DNA of 64,000 nucleotides, from assembly GCA_003868215.1 (NCBI GenBank), contig QWDQ01000004.1, positions 248,001 through 312,000 of the forward strand, in the 5' to 3' direction. The notes under the pieces are model-generated. The model made no database searches and had not been told where the DNA came from. It saw nothing but the letters and a program-made list of their open reading frames with translations. Of this stretch, positions 23,416-33,976 are shown piece after piece. The translations under genes and the position numbers were made by a program. Source of the stretch: Pseudophaeomoniella oleicola (lineage: Eukaryota > Ascomycota > Eurotiomycetes > Phaeomoniellales > Phaeomoniellaceae). Each line of letters starts with the position of its first letter. The stretch's first letter is position 1.

Positions 23416-24603
23416 ATGCCCTTGTCGCGCCCTTCGACGCCACCGCCCTCGTCTGCGGTGGCGGGCGGAACAGGCGCGAATGAGCCTATCACACCCGAAC
23501 AAGTTCGGCGCATGGAGATCAATAGGCTAAAAGCCAAGGCGATGAGAGAACAGCGAGACGCGGCGGGACAGACCACAAAACAGACAACGATGCCAGGACT
23601 TCAGCGGTCCGGGAGCAGCAACTCGAACATCGCTGCTGGGCAGAAGCGTAGTTTCGCCACTTATGCGGCGACACCTTTGTCGAATCGGGACGCGCGCAAT
23701 GAGACGCCTGCTGCAGCACGGGCGGGGTCGGTGGTGGATGGGCAGAAGATACAAGATCGGCCGTTGGATACGATACAGCCGGCACGAGGATTTGCGAAAT
23801 TTGTTGAATATGACTTTAGTAAGATGACGGATACGAAGGGTGGATTCTTGACGCAGGAAGATGACCCGCACAACAAGGTCTTGCATGCTGAAGAGGTGGA
23901 GGGCAAACCCGCCAACATGACACTGAAAGAGTGGGAGCGCCAAAAGCTCGTCCGATCCCTCCGCGACCAAAAAGCCGGACCATTCGAACCGGCCATCTCC
24001 CTCCCTTCAAAAGACCCCTCGGTCGTAAGCAAGAAATGCAGCGAATGCGCCTCCCCCGAAATCGACTGGAAATGGGCCGAGGTCTTCTCCTGCCAAATTT
24101 GCAACCGCTGCAAAGAACTCCACCCGGAAAAATACAGCCTGCTGACCAAAACCGAAGCCCGCGAAGACTACCTGCTCACGGACCCGGAACTGCGCGACGA
24201 ATCGCTGCTGCCGCACCTCGAACGGCCCAACCCGCACAAATCGACCTTCCACAACATGATGCTCTACCTCCGCTACCAGGTCGAAGAATACGCCTTTTCG
24301 CCGCGCAAATGGGGCTCTCCGGAAAACCTCGACGCCGAATTCGCGCGCCGCGAAACCGAGAAAAAGAAGCGTAAAGAAGCCAAATTCAAGAGCAAACTGA
24401 ACGAGCTCAAGAAAAAGACTCGGGTCGAAGCGTACCGCAGAGGTCGAAATGACGGTAGTGGTGGTGGGAATTTCGGCGACGATCTGAGACGAGAGAAAAA
24501 TCATGTGCATGAGTGGGGGAGACCGGTCGTCGATCCGGAGACGGGCGCCACGAGGAAGGTATGTACGGGCTGTGGCATGGAAGTTGAAGAATTCGAATTT
24601 TGA
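23416..24603 (+). CDS. RAD14: DNA repair protein Rad14/XPA
   Basis: Intronless, 395 residues. The N-terminus is disordered with a basic helix (RRMEINRLKAKAMREQRD). The XPA zinc finger is C-X2-C-X17-C-X2-C: CSEC near residue 209, then CNRC. It is followed by the highly conserved HPEKYSLLTKTEAREDYLLT (split in the family as KYSLLTKTEA and DYLLTDPEL), LERPNPH and the helical YEFSP-like region, which together bind damaged DNA. A second small cysteine motif at the C-terminus (VCTGCGMEVEEFEF) is common in filamentous fungi. The protein verifies damage during nucleotide excision repair in the nucleus with TFIIH, RPA and Rad1-Rad10. Confidence 0.95.
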   Translation: MPLSRPSTPPPSSAVAGGTGANEPITPEQVRRMEINRLKAKAMREQRDAAGQTTKQTTMPGLQRSGSSNSNIAAGQKRSFATYAATPLSNRDARNETPAAARAGSVVDGQKIQDRPLDTIQPARGFAKFVEYDFSKMTDTKGGFLTQEDDPHNKVLHAEEVEGKPANMTLKEWERQKLVRSLRDQKAGPFEPAISLPSKDPSVVSKKCSECASPEIDWKWAEVFSCQICNRCKELHPEKYSLLTKTEAREDYLLTDPELRDESLLPHLERPNPHKSTFHNMMLYLRYQVEEYAFSPRKWGSPENLDAEFARRETEKKKRKEAKFKSKLNELKKKTRVEAYRRGRNDGSGGGNFGDDLRREKNHVHEWGRPVVDPETGATRKVCTGCGMEVEEFEF

Positions 24604-24931
24604 ATCAAAAGGGTCCGAGTTGAGCTGTTTCTTCTCTCTGAAATGGGGTCTTCGGGATGGGAGGGGAATGGGGATTTCCTGTACCGTTTTTTCTATTTTA
24701 CTACTATTTTATCTCTTGCGAAGAGTAGGGAGCACGCGTGGCGTTTCTGTGTTGGAATTAGGATTCGGAAAACCGAGTTAGGGGGATTAGGGATTGTATA
24801 GGAGTTCAATTTTTATATATATATAGGATTTATGGATTTGGGATTATAAGGCCAGGTCAGGGGTTTTAGTAGATTGGAGAATTTGGTACGTTGCCTTGTC
24901 TTCGCTTTCTCTGACTCTTCTCTCTACAACA
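24604..24931. other. convergent 3' flanks of RAD14 and the POT transporter
   Basis: 328 bp between two convergent stop codons; AT-rich with a TATATATATA run near 24815. No gene is seen. Confidence 0.5.
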
Positions 24932-26860
24932 TTAATGGGTAGAAGGCGTAGTAGTAGTATCGACATTCATCTTCTCACCACCACCGCCGCCGCCGCCGCT
25001 GCTGCCACTGCTCCTCTCGATCTCCTCTTTCTGTGCAGCCGTGCCGATGTGACCCGTCGGCAGATCGTTCAGCAGATCCTCCTCAGCGTCGATGTGGCGA
25101 TGGCTCAGCCAGAATAAACAGCCGGCGACGAAAGCGACGACGGCGAAGGCGCCGTAGTTCCAGACGAGGAGCGGGTCGGTCGAGAGGGCGATGAGGGCTT
25201 CGCAGATGGCGTTCGCGATGGCGGTCATGAACAGCGAAAAGGCTGTTACCATGGAGCGCATGTTCTTCGGAGCCTTGGTGAAGGCGTATTCGAGGGATGT
25301 GATTGAAGCGAGGATCTCGGAGATGGCGATCAGCACGTACGAGCCGGATTGGACCCATATGCTGATCGTGGCCTGTGGGCAGTCGGAGCCGTCGGGGAGG
25401 CCTTCGCTCGGGTACCGGCCGCAAGGGTTGTGGTTATAGATGTAGTTCTGCACCACGGCGGCCCAGACCATAGCGGCAGCGCCCATCCAGAAACCGAGCG
25501 TGATTCTCTTGATTGGTGTGAACTTGATGCCTGCTCGGCGCAGTGCCGGGTAAATGATCAAGTCGCAGATAGGAATGATGATGACAAGCGCCAAGGGATC
25601 GAGGTTGGAGACGATCTCAGGTGGCACGCCAGCGTGCCTCATGGTGTCAGATTGAGAGGTCAAGTTGTTGTTGATTTGGTTGTAAGTGATCCAGTAAAGG
25701 GGGTACCAACAGAAGACCAAACAGGCCTTCCAGCCGCGACGTACCTCGTCGACCCAAGCGTCGTCGAAAGTCATCCACTTGGGACAATTTGCACCGAGTT
25801 TACTGGGTTTGATGTCTTCCCAAAACATTCCATCGTTGAAATTCTTCATCGTTCGGACAGGGTTTGCCGACCACTTACCCTTAGTACCACGGACGAGTAA
25901 TCTCACAGCAGGTCCCAACACATTGCCTTGCGCAGGTGCGAGCGTGTACTTCTTTTTGCAAACAGCGAGAACGATAGGACAAAGCAGGAACATGAGAGTT
26001 GGCAGTAAGAAGGCGAGCCAGTACCCAACATATAGAGCGGCGTATGCCATTGTGATCTGTCCGACCAGAGCACCGACGTTGATGAAAAGGTAGAACCAAT
26101 TGAAAATTCTGGCCGAGGTCTGAGCTGGATCGACGATAACCCGATGGCCACCCCTCCGTGTTTCCACTCTCAACTTCCTAGCTTTGACCTGCTCTGCGAT
26201 CAATGGCGAGATGTTCGGTTTGAATCCACCGGTTCCAAGTCCGAAAATGATGATTGCAACAACAAAAGCTGCCAACGCGCCGTCTGCATGGGCAAGCACC
26301 GAGGGTGCGGCACCAGCGATGAGAACGATGTGGCCAATGATCGCACATGCCAAAGAAAGCATGATAGTATTGAAGCGACCGAGGTATGTGTCCGCAAGCC
26401 ATGCACCGAAGAGAGGAGTGACATAGCTCCAGAAACTGAAGAAGGTCGAAAGACCCGTTGCCGTCTGTTGACCTTTACCAAGCGCACCGGGGTTGTTATT
26501 CGAATCGCCTCCAGGATTTGGCGCTGCACCGGTCGAGGTTTGCAATTTGCGTTGAACAAAGTTTTGGAACAGGATAGTAGTGCCATAGTAAGAGAAACGT
26601 TCGCACAACTCAACAAAGGCGATGGTATAGATCTTCCAGTCGATCTTATCCGCCACACGTGGAAGGGGTTTCAACTCTTCCAGAGTTGGGAATGTGCTGT
26701 CATCGATGTAGTGAGACGGCAGCGTCGCTTTGCCGTCGATCACATCTGGGAGTTCTGTTTTGTGAGCTTCAGGGCCAAGCTTGTGCTCAAAGTCTGGTGG
26801 AATAGTGAGAGACGGGTCATGTTTGGCACCGACCCAAGCATCATCCGATTGACCTGGCAT
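24932..26860 (-). CDS. PTR2: proton-coupled oligopeptide transporter (POT/PTR2)
   Basis: Single exon, 642 residues using the ATG at 26860 (MPGQSDDAWVG); the frame is open to 26899 but the extra residues look like leader. The family motif ELCERFSYYG (ExxERFxYY) is at about residues 81-90, and GFKPNISPL follows TM4-5. Around 12 membrane segments are visible, with a long soluble loop in the middle. The C-terminal tail carries a Gly run (GGGGGGG) coded by a GCC/ACC-rich triplet repeat at about 24978-25010. The protein imports di- and tripeptides with protons at the plasma membrane; some fungal members carry other amides. The 12-bp palindrome TACTACGTAGTA sits 9-20 bases before the start codon. 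It begins the accessory-looking gene block. Confidence 0.93.
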   Translation of the reverse strand: MPGQSDDAWVGAKHDPSLTIPPDFEHKLGPEAHKTELPDVIDGKATLPSHYIDDSTFPTLEELKPLPRVADKIDWKIYTIAFVELCERFSYYGTTILFQNFVQRKLQTSTGAAPNPGGDSNNNPGALGKGQQTATGLSTFFSFWSYVTPLFGAWLADTYLGRFNTIMLSLACAIIGHIVLIAGAAPSVLAHADGALAAFVVAIIIFGLGTGGFKPNISPLIAEQVKARKLRVETRRGGHRVIVDPAQTSARIFNWFYLFINVGALVGQITMAYAALYVGYWLAFLLPTLMFLLCPIVLAVCKKKYTLAPAQGNVLGPAVRLLVRGTKGKWSANPVRTMKNFNDGMFWEDIKPSKLGANCPKWMTFDDAWVDEVRRGWKACLVFCWYPLYWITYNQINNNLTSQSDTMRHAGVPPEIVSNLDPLALVIIIPICDLIIYPALRRAGIKFTPIKRITLGFWMGAAAMVWAAVVQNYIYNHNPCGRYPSEGLPDGSDCPQATISIWVQSGSYVLIAISEILASITSLEYAFTKAPKNMRSMVTAFSLFMTAIANAICEALIALSTDPLLVWNYGAFAVVAFVAGCLFWLSHRHIDAEEDLLNDLPTGHIGTAAQKEEIERSSGSSGGGGGGGEKMNVDTTTTPSTH

Positions 26861-26868
26861 CTTGATGG

Positions 26869-26880
26869 TACTACGTAGTA
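26869..26880. repeat. 12-bp palindrome TACTACGTAGTA, copy 2
   Basis: Exact copy placed in the immediate 5' leader or proximal promoter of the POT transporter gene (start codon at 26860). Like copy 1 it is followed on the plus strand by TGG. Confidence 0.9.
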
Positions 26881-28584
26881 TGGTGAACAAGCAACACAAG
26901 CCTTGGAGGGCCGCAAGAGAAGAGGAGACATGACAATGCTTAAGTACGTATCCTGTTACCCACCGTGTATCAGGCCTTGAAGCTGCAACGATTAGACATT
27001 CATCGTTATAACACTATTGGTTGAACATGGCCTTATCTTTGGCCGACAAAGCTCGTGTTCCACATTGGGGAATTCTGGATCAGATTCTCTACTGATCCCA
27101 GCGAACAGTGTTTGATTTGACCGAACATGGTTTGATATCGATGCAGCCTTGAACCCAGTTTCGGTCAAGATGTGGAGGTCAGAAGGTTACAGTCGAGGAG
27201 CTTGGCAAGCTTAGTTGTAGACCGTTGTACTACGGTACGAAGTATGCATCAGGTGGGAATGCAAGATTCAAGATCGTTCAGCTGGAGAAGTTTTCCGTCT
27301 TGTTGCTGTCTTAGTAGTCAGAGTGTTCTCTCATGTTTCGATCTTGAAAGGTCTTGTTGAGTACAGTACTGAGACTTTGAATAAGAGGGGCCTGACAAGT
27401 CCTTCCGCTCATGATCAACATGGTGTCGGCTATATCCGAATGCCAAAGATAGAGATACGTCCATAGTAGAGAAAGATGTTACATTCTGATGGAGAAAGTA
27501 GAATTCATCAAGCGGACGATAGATAGATTCGGACAATCCGGGAAGACAGTCAAATTCGGAGTGGACAGATGGAAGCAGTGGTGTAATTACAGTTCTTACG
27601 TACCTTACCTATCCTACTGTAACCGTAGCCCAATATAATTACAGTAATTAGTAGACTTAGTGTCACTGAAGCCTCAGCTCTCCCCCCCTCACCCTCGCCC
27701 TCTCTACCCCCCAGTGATCAAGATTACGAGGGACATTCTTTGACAGCGTTGTAAATGCATCCGAGGGATAATACTTTTCTCCCGTCCTTCTTCTTGAGCA
27801 TCGTCTTCCGTGTCTCTATAATCTCTCCATCAATCGAAAGAGCTGGTATAATAATACCATTCTGCTGAGAGACACTTGCAGCTTCACCAACTGACGGAAC
27901 CGCTGTCGTGAGTTGGGGCGACATTATGTCCTTGCTGTGTGGAATTCGATGGAAGCGATACTAGATGAGCCAAGTGTCATGTGAAACCTCCCTGTCCACG
28001 GGTGATCGACAAAAAGCCTTTTGTGATTGTTAACTTATCCGTCATGTCAATCTTTCCTAAGCGATATTGCAGAAATCTCGTATCACTCAGGCTACATACA
28101 TGATATGTGCTACGTAGTAAGTCATCTACATGGTGAGCTGTTGTTGGTGCTTCTCGAGGCAGACTCGTTACTCGTAACCAAACGCCGCCTGTGCAACGGA
28201 AGCTATTCCGAGAACGGCAGGCCGAAAACAAAAGCGTTCCGTCAGACATCTCAACGTCTCTCTTCGCTAGGCTCCCAGTGCATGCGTCTACGAGTGTCAT
28301 TCAGAGAATGGATGAGGTGATACGCTAACGCTCGAGGTAGCTTCAGGGAAATGAACCCTGCGATCTACCAACATTTTGATGCGTGTTGGTGTGTTGCCTG
28401 AGAGCCTCAATTCTGATCCAGGCATATAAGTACGCGGTTTCCACAATTGTGATTGATCGAAAGGTGGTATGTCTTTGGTATTACCGTCCACACGGGTTCT
28501 AGATCAATATACTTACCTGCGGATTTCTGTATTGCCTTGTCTCTGCCTTCTGTTTCCATCTGCTGTCCCAGAACACACCGAGCC
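26881..28584. other. 1.7-kb gene-free region between divergent POT and P450 genes
   Basis: No gene is supported. It includes a 7-1-7 interrupted palindrome at 27636-27650, a one-mismatch copy of the 12-bp palindrome at 28108-28119, and a TATAAG element at about 28425 roughly 155 bp before the P450 start codon. Probably a shared divergent promoter region. Confidence 0.45.
27636..27650. repeat. interrupted palindrome TAATTAC-A-GTAATTA
   Basis: Perfect 7-bp arms around a single A. The core TAATTACAGTAA also occurs exactly at 34671-34682 and 44690-44701. Confidence 0.85.
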
Positions 28585-30434
28585 ATGACTTTCTGGGTTC
28601 TATTGCAAGATCATAGTCTGAGCTCGGCTTTTGTCCCATTGCCTATGGTTATCTCCTCATTTCTAGCCATTTCATGTTATATACTCTCGCAGTACTTTCT
28701 TCATACCCTCTCCCGAGTTCCTGGCCCGTTGCTTGCCAAATTCACTAAGCTCTGGCTCTTTCGAACCCTCACACGGTGGAATATTCATGAAGAGCTTGGG
28801 CCTTTGCACGAAAAGTATGGTGCTATAGTTCGGGTAGCGCCCAATCATGTATGGATCAGTGATCCGGACCTCGCTGGAACCATATACGGTATCTCCGCTC
28901 AAACCTAGATTAAAGACGAAGACTGACAGATCAAACCAGGAACTGGAGCGGGATTCACAAAGGCCGAATGGTACGGTTAGTATGCTCTGTTCACTTCCTG
29001 TTTCACTTCTGTTCTGACGGCTCAGCTGCTGCTGGCAATCCTGACAAGGACAGCGAACCTTTCGACCTGTTGGCGGAGTTTAACCTTGAGAGGTATCGGC
29101 TACAACGACGATTGATAGGATCAATTTACTCAGCTACAAATGTAAAGATGTTTGAGCCTCTGATGGATGAAAAGATTTCACATTTCATGTCCAAAATGAA
29201 GCAACTACAGGGCCAAGTTCTCGACCTTGAAGAGTGGAACATGGTAGTTGTCGTTGGTAAGTGCTGCAAGTCTTCCGTCAGAACCCAAGCGCCAGTCCAA
29301 GGTGATCTCAGCATGCTACTGTCATGCGTATAAATCAATGACGAGGTCACTGACCTTATATAGATACCATGTCTCAGATCACTTGGTCAAGGGATATGGA
29401 GCTAATAGAACGAGGAAGCTCCCTTGGGACTATTGCGGAATCTCATCGGGCTTGGACAGGGTTCGTTACGCAAGGTTTATTCCCTCAGGTGTATTCCTAT
29501 AGGCGTCATTACCGGAAAATTCTGGGAAAGATAAGGTCGATGCTACACCTTGAGCCAAATGCCAGCATCCATCCATATTTTTGGAAGGTAGGACCCCGTT
29601 AGCCTATCTCATCACATAGGATCAACTTTCTCCCAATGACGTGGTTGAGTTCTAATAAGGCCATAGAAACTCGTTGAGAACTCGCAGCGAAGGAACGACG
29701 AACGATCCAGGGGCGAACGCAGGACCGATATCGTGCAGCATCTTTTCGACTTGCACGACCGAAAGCCTGAATTCAAAACCCATTGGATAGATGCGATGGC
29801 AGGCACGAACATTGGAGGGGGACACGATACCCTTACTCTGACATTAACGAGTATCATAAGTCAAATATGCTGGCTGCACAATTGTCAGCAAAGGCTCCAT
29901 GAAGAACTAGACGCTGCTCGCGGGGAGGGCAGGTTGGATGACGTGCCATCTTACGACCAGACAAAAGGACTCGAGTACCTCAATGCTTGTATTCACGAAG
30001 CAATGCGTTTACACCCAGTATTTGGGCAGCCGCTGCCCAGAAAGGTCCCGCCATCCGGCCTCAGTGTTGGTGAATACTACTTGCCTCCGGGAACTGTCGT
30101 GGGAATTTCCCCTATAATCATTCACCGCAACAAAAAGGTTTTCGGCGAAGACGCAAATGTTTTCAGGCCTTCGCGGTGGTTAGACATCCCAGCTCAGAAG
30201 TCTCAGGAGATGGACAATCACCTCTTGACATGGGGTGGGGCAAGCCGATCTTGCCCCGGTCGAAATGTCGCAAAACAATTTCTACCTAAGTTTGTGGCGG
30301 CGTTATTCATCAGGTATGATGTGGAAGTCTTGAGCAAAGAAGAGGCTGCTGAGATGGGTTGTCATTACAAGGAGCAATGTCAGTTTATGATGTCCAGAGG
30401 AGGCATTGCTTTCAAATTGAAGGAACGGAAGTGA
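28585..30434 (+). CDS. cytochrome P450, pisatin demethylase-like
   Basis: Five exons: 28585..28888, 28940..28975, 29026..29256, 29364..29587 and 29667..30434, giving 520 residues with all phases consistent. The second coding exon is only 36 bp. An N-terminal membrane anchor (about 8-40) is followed by the proline hinge RVPGPLLAKFTKLW. The I-helix AGTNIGGGHDT, the K-helix EAMR and the heme loop WGGASRSCPGRN are present; the first heme-loop residue is Trp instead of the usual Phe. The N-terminal part (RVAPNHVWISDP, GTGAGFTKAEWY) is like pisatin demethylase and related fungal detoxifying P450s. It is an ER monooxygenase needing a P450 reductase. The gene is convergent with the SDR gene (150 bp between stop codons). 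The substrate is unknown. Confidence 0.88.
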
Positions 30435-30584
30435 TAAAGGAGCAGTCGTTTGTCTCCATACTAGAGAGCGGAGGCTTAGTTGACACTAAGTCTACTGTAA
30501 TGATCTGTAACACCCTCTGCAGGCTTTACAGGACCGAGGGACAAAAATGCCATGAAAGCCATGAAGATTCCACGCAGCCATTGT

Positions 30585-31688
30585 TCATTGGCCATTTGCA
30601 AACAGTGTTCGTCCACCGTCTACGCATATACATTTACCATCAATGTAAGCCTACAAAGAGGGTCAGCATTATTTCGAAGGACAAATCGCAGCAAACGTAC
30701 TCCAGCCTGGCTGCACAAGAAAAGAACTGTTCCGGCAATATCTTCGGTACGACCGATTCTCTTGGCAGGCATCTTGTCAAATAGGTTCCCAAATTGATTG
30801 CCACCCTCTTGGACAGGGTTCATACGACTCGGTACGACTGTCTCACATCAGCATCCACGTCGCGCGTATCGTGGAACACAAGAATAACACTCACAGCCTG
30901 GATTGATGGCACACACTCGAACATACCAGGGGGCATACTTGCTTGCTAGTAGGGCAACCAGATGGTCAATGGCAGCCTTGCTAGAAGCATAGCTCGTCAA
31001 GTCAATATTGGTGCAGTTATGCATGCTGGCACAACTGCTAGTTATGACCATGATCCCTCGACCTTCGTCTCGACCAGTCCGTCCATTTCCAAGATCGAGG
31101 TCAGCGGCTGCAACGAGCAGCTTCAGAAATGCAACGGACAGGAAATAATGCGCTGTGACGTTGATACGAAATGTGTCGTCCCAATCCGAATGCCGCGATG
31201 ACCACATTGAAGTCTGCAATTCATCCAACGACGCTTTCTGCACATCGCACATGATTGGAGGATCTCTTCTTATTCCAGCATTGGAGATCAAGATATCTAG
31301 ATGGCTTTCACGAGCTTTGATATAGTCGGCTATAGCCTCGATGGATTCTTTCGAGGAGACATCTCCAACAAACCTAGACATTGCTGACGTCTCAGTCAAC
31401 CAGGTGTGGAGTGAACAGTAGAGGAATTTCTGACCCTATGGCCTGACCATTTGACGGCTTTCCTTGTTCATTGAGCTTCGCGATCTGATCATTGAAGTCT
31501 TCTGTTGGTAAAGCTGTTACATAGACCTTCACTCCATTGGAAACAAGGCCCTGACACACGTTAGTCGGGTGGTCACTCTTCCCACGGTTTGATACACTCA
31601 CAGAAGCGATCATATATCCAATACCGCTGGTTCCTCCAGTGACCAGGGCAACTCGAGCTTTGACCGTAAACAAGCTGGCAATGTCCAT
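30585..31688 (-). CDS. short-chain dehydrogenase/reductase (SDR)
   Basis: Five exons on the minus strand: 31602..31688, 31435..31550, 30895..31373, 30701..30837 and 30585..30650, giving 294 residues. All four introns (51, 61, 57 and 50 bp) have GT-AG ends and correct phases. Classical SDR motifs are present: the dinucleotide site TGGTSGIG, ISNAG, the catalytic SS...YASSK (Ser, Tyr-x3-Lys), and INPGFVPSRMN created by splicing. The last exon supplies AYIDG and the terminal DGG. The protein resembles RhlG/FabG-type 3-oxoacyl reductases common in fungal clusters. It probably reduces or oxidises a ketone/alcohol made by the neighbouring P450s. It is divergent from the CYP504-like gene. Confidence 0.9.
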
Positions 31689-32187
31689 AGCTGATGGATG
31701 TCGACTGTAGGTAGACCTGGATGTTGCCACACGTTTTCGAAGATTCTGGAATTGATGTGAACACAACGCCCGACAGTGCTACAATATGCTCACCAGGAAC
31801 TAGAATTTCCTAGACTGCATACTTAGCATTCATATCCATCACCTTCATTTTTCATACACGCTCATTCGATTGCCTACGTGCCGGAATTAGTCGAAATGGT
31901 GATAATGCGTTGATGTCCGTGGGTTGGTCGAGAACGCGCTCATGTCCGGAGCAACCCGGTAGGGGACACGCAATTGACCAACCAGCGCGCGTGATTTTGG
32001 CATTTCAGAGATTTCGGCTGCGACCATCCTCGTACTACGTAGTAGGAGGCGAGGGAGGACATCTGCGGGCACGGAGAAGTGAGGTCTGAGACGGGACACT
32101 GTCCTTTTGTTTAAAGAGTCTCTCAAGTACGCATTTTTTGTACACGATGAACCAGATCAGTCTCTACCGTTCTTTGTGCCGCTCAAA
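31689..32187. promoter_or_regulatory. divergent promoter, SDR / CYP504-like P450
   Basis: 499 bp between the two start codons. It contains copy 3 of the 12-bp palindrome at 32033-32044, about 145 bp before the P450 start and 345 bp before the SDR start. Confidence 0.6.
32033..32044. repeat. 12-bp palindrome TACTACGTAGTA, copy 3
   Basis: Exact copy in the divergent promoter of the SDR and CYP504-like genes; the ACGT core is of the type read by bZIP dimers. Confidence 0.9.
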
Positions 32188-33897
32188 ATGGAGAAGACAT
32201 TCAGCGTGGACGCTGAGGTCGCAAAATACCTCACCAGGGTGAAGCAAGACTATGCTCTCTTTGTAGTCCTTGCATTGGCCGTCGTATACGGACTATATCG
32301 GGTAAGGCATATATCATACTCCCCGACCTGAACGCCAAACTGACTGTGCCTTTAGTGGTCAATCTCGACGGATATACCAAAAATCAAGGGTATCCCTGAG
32401 ATTCCTGGAGCTAAGCCAATCTTTGGACATCTCCTTCAACTCGGGGAAGACCATGCTTCTGTCTGTGAGAAATGGTGGAGGCAATACAAGCAATCGGTCT
32501 TCCAGATCCGGCTTGGCAATACTCGAGCCGTTGTCGTCAATTCATTCGATGATGCCAAGAGGATGCTGATTGGGCACCAGTCGGCGGTCATTGATCGTCC
32601 TACCTTATACACCTTCCACGGTGTGATTTCGTCCACGCAAGGCTTCACTATTGGATCAAGTCCCTGGGACGAGTCATGCAAAAACAAAAGAAAGGCTGCT
32701 GGCCAAGCCCTTGGTCGTGCTGCTATCAAGGGATACTTCCCCATGTTTGACCTCGAGTCATACTGCATTGTTCGTGATTTGCATAGGGACAGCAAAGGGG
32801 GAGATGTTGAGATTGGAGTCAGACCATACATTCAACGATATGCTCTGAACACTACCTTGACCTTGTGCTATGGTATCAGGATGGATGCAGTCTACGACGA
32901 GCTGCTTCGGGAAATCCTGCACGTTGGCTCAGCTATTTCACTGCTTCGTTCTGCGTCAGAGAACTATCAAGACTACGTCCCTCTCCTTCGATACTTCCCC
33001 AACAACGAAAAGAACCGCCGTTCGAAAGAGCTCAGAGACCGACGGGATAAGTATCTCAATCTCCTACTCGACAAAGTACGGGACATGATCCAACGAGGAA
33101 CAGACAAACCTTGCATCAGTGCCGCCATTCTGAAGGATCAGGAGACTAAGCTTACCGGTGTCGAGGTCTCCTCGATATGTCTGTCCCTTGTCTCCGGTGG
33201 TTTCGAGACTATCCCAGGCACACTCACATCCTGCATCGGTTCTCTCTGCACAAAGGAAGGCCAGGCTTTCCAAGAACGTGCTTACGAAGACATCAAAAGA
33301 TTTTATCCCAACATGTCCGACATATGGGCAAACAGTTTCCAAGAAGAAAAGGTTCCGTACGTCAACGCCATCATCAAAGAAGCTGCTCGTTATTACACTG
33401 TCTCATCAATGTCGTTGCCACGGAAGACCGTCACAGACATCAACTGGGATGGCGCCAGGATCCCGGCCAAAACAATGATCTTGATCAATGCCCAAGCTGC
33501 GAACCACGACGTCGACCATTTTGGTCCAGATGGAGGATCCTTCAACCCTGAGCGTTGGCTCACCGAAGACTTCGCCAAGACCGGCATTGCCGTTGAGAAG
33601 CCAGCAGTAGGTGTCCAGCACCACTCCTTCGGAGCCGGAGCAAGAGCATGTTCCGGGCAGATCATCGCTACCAGACTCCTGTACACGGCATTGATACGCA
33701 TCATATCGAGCTACAAGATCGTCGCAAGCGAGACCGAACCACCCAACACCGACTATGTCGATTACAACCAATTCAAGACCGCCCTCGTCGCCATCCCGCG
33801 GGACTACAAGGTCAAGCTGATCCCTAGAGATCCCGCCGGTATCGAACACTGCTTGGCCGAGGCGAAGGAGAGAACCAAGGACTACTATGTTGAGTAA
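32188..33897 (+). CDS. cytochrome P450, CYP504-like (phenylacetate hydroxylase family)
   Basis: Exons 32188..32301 and 32356..33897 (54-bp intron, GTAAGG...TTTAG) give 551 residues. An N-terminal membrane anchor (ALFVVLALAVVYGLYR) precedes GIPEIPGAKPIFGHLLQLG. The I-helix has SGGFETIPG, the K-helix is KEAAR, and the heme loop is SFGAGARACSG with the cysteine ligand. The regions around FGHLLQLGEDHAS, IDRP, FHGVISSTQGFTIG and SPWDESCK strongly recall the CYP504 family. In Aspergillus those enzymes hydroxylate phenylacetate (PhacA) or 3-hydroxyphenylacetate (PhacB) toward homogentisate. Whether this one acts on those substrates or is a diverged paralogue is not settled. The 3' end carries a tandem duplication around the stop codon. 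Confidence 0.88.
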
Positions 33898-33976
33898 GAA
33901 GCAACTTGGCTGCTACCTAGAGATGACCAAGGATTTCTATGTTGAGTAAAAAAATTGACTGCCTTGCTAGAGGTAG
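33871..33976 (+). repeat. diverged tandem duplication spanning the CYP504-like stop codon
   Basis: Two copies with a period of about 52 bp. Copy A (about 33871-33922) holds the codons for TKDYYVE and the stop. Copy B (about 33923-33976) repeats ACCAAGGA..CTATGTTGAGTAA with changes and would read TKDFYVE plus stop. Both share a trailing CTAGAG. Confidence 0.75.

Noticed and set aside
25349-26878. Long plus-strand frames antisense to the POT transporter
   Set aside because: They mirror the coding strand's codon bias and encode no recognisable protein.
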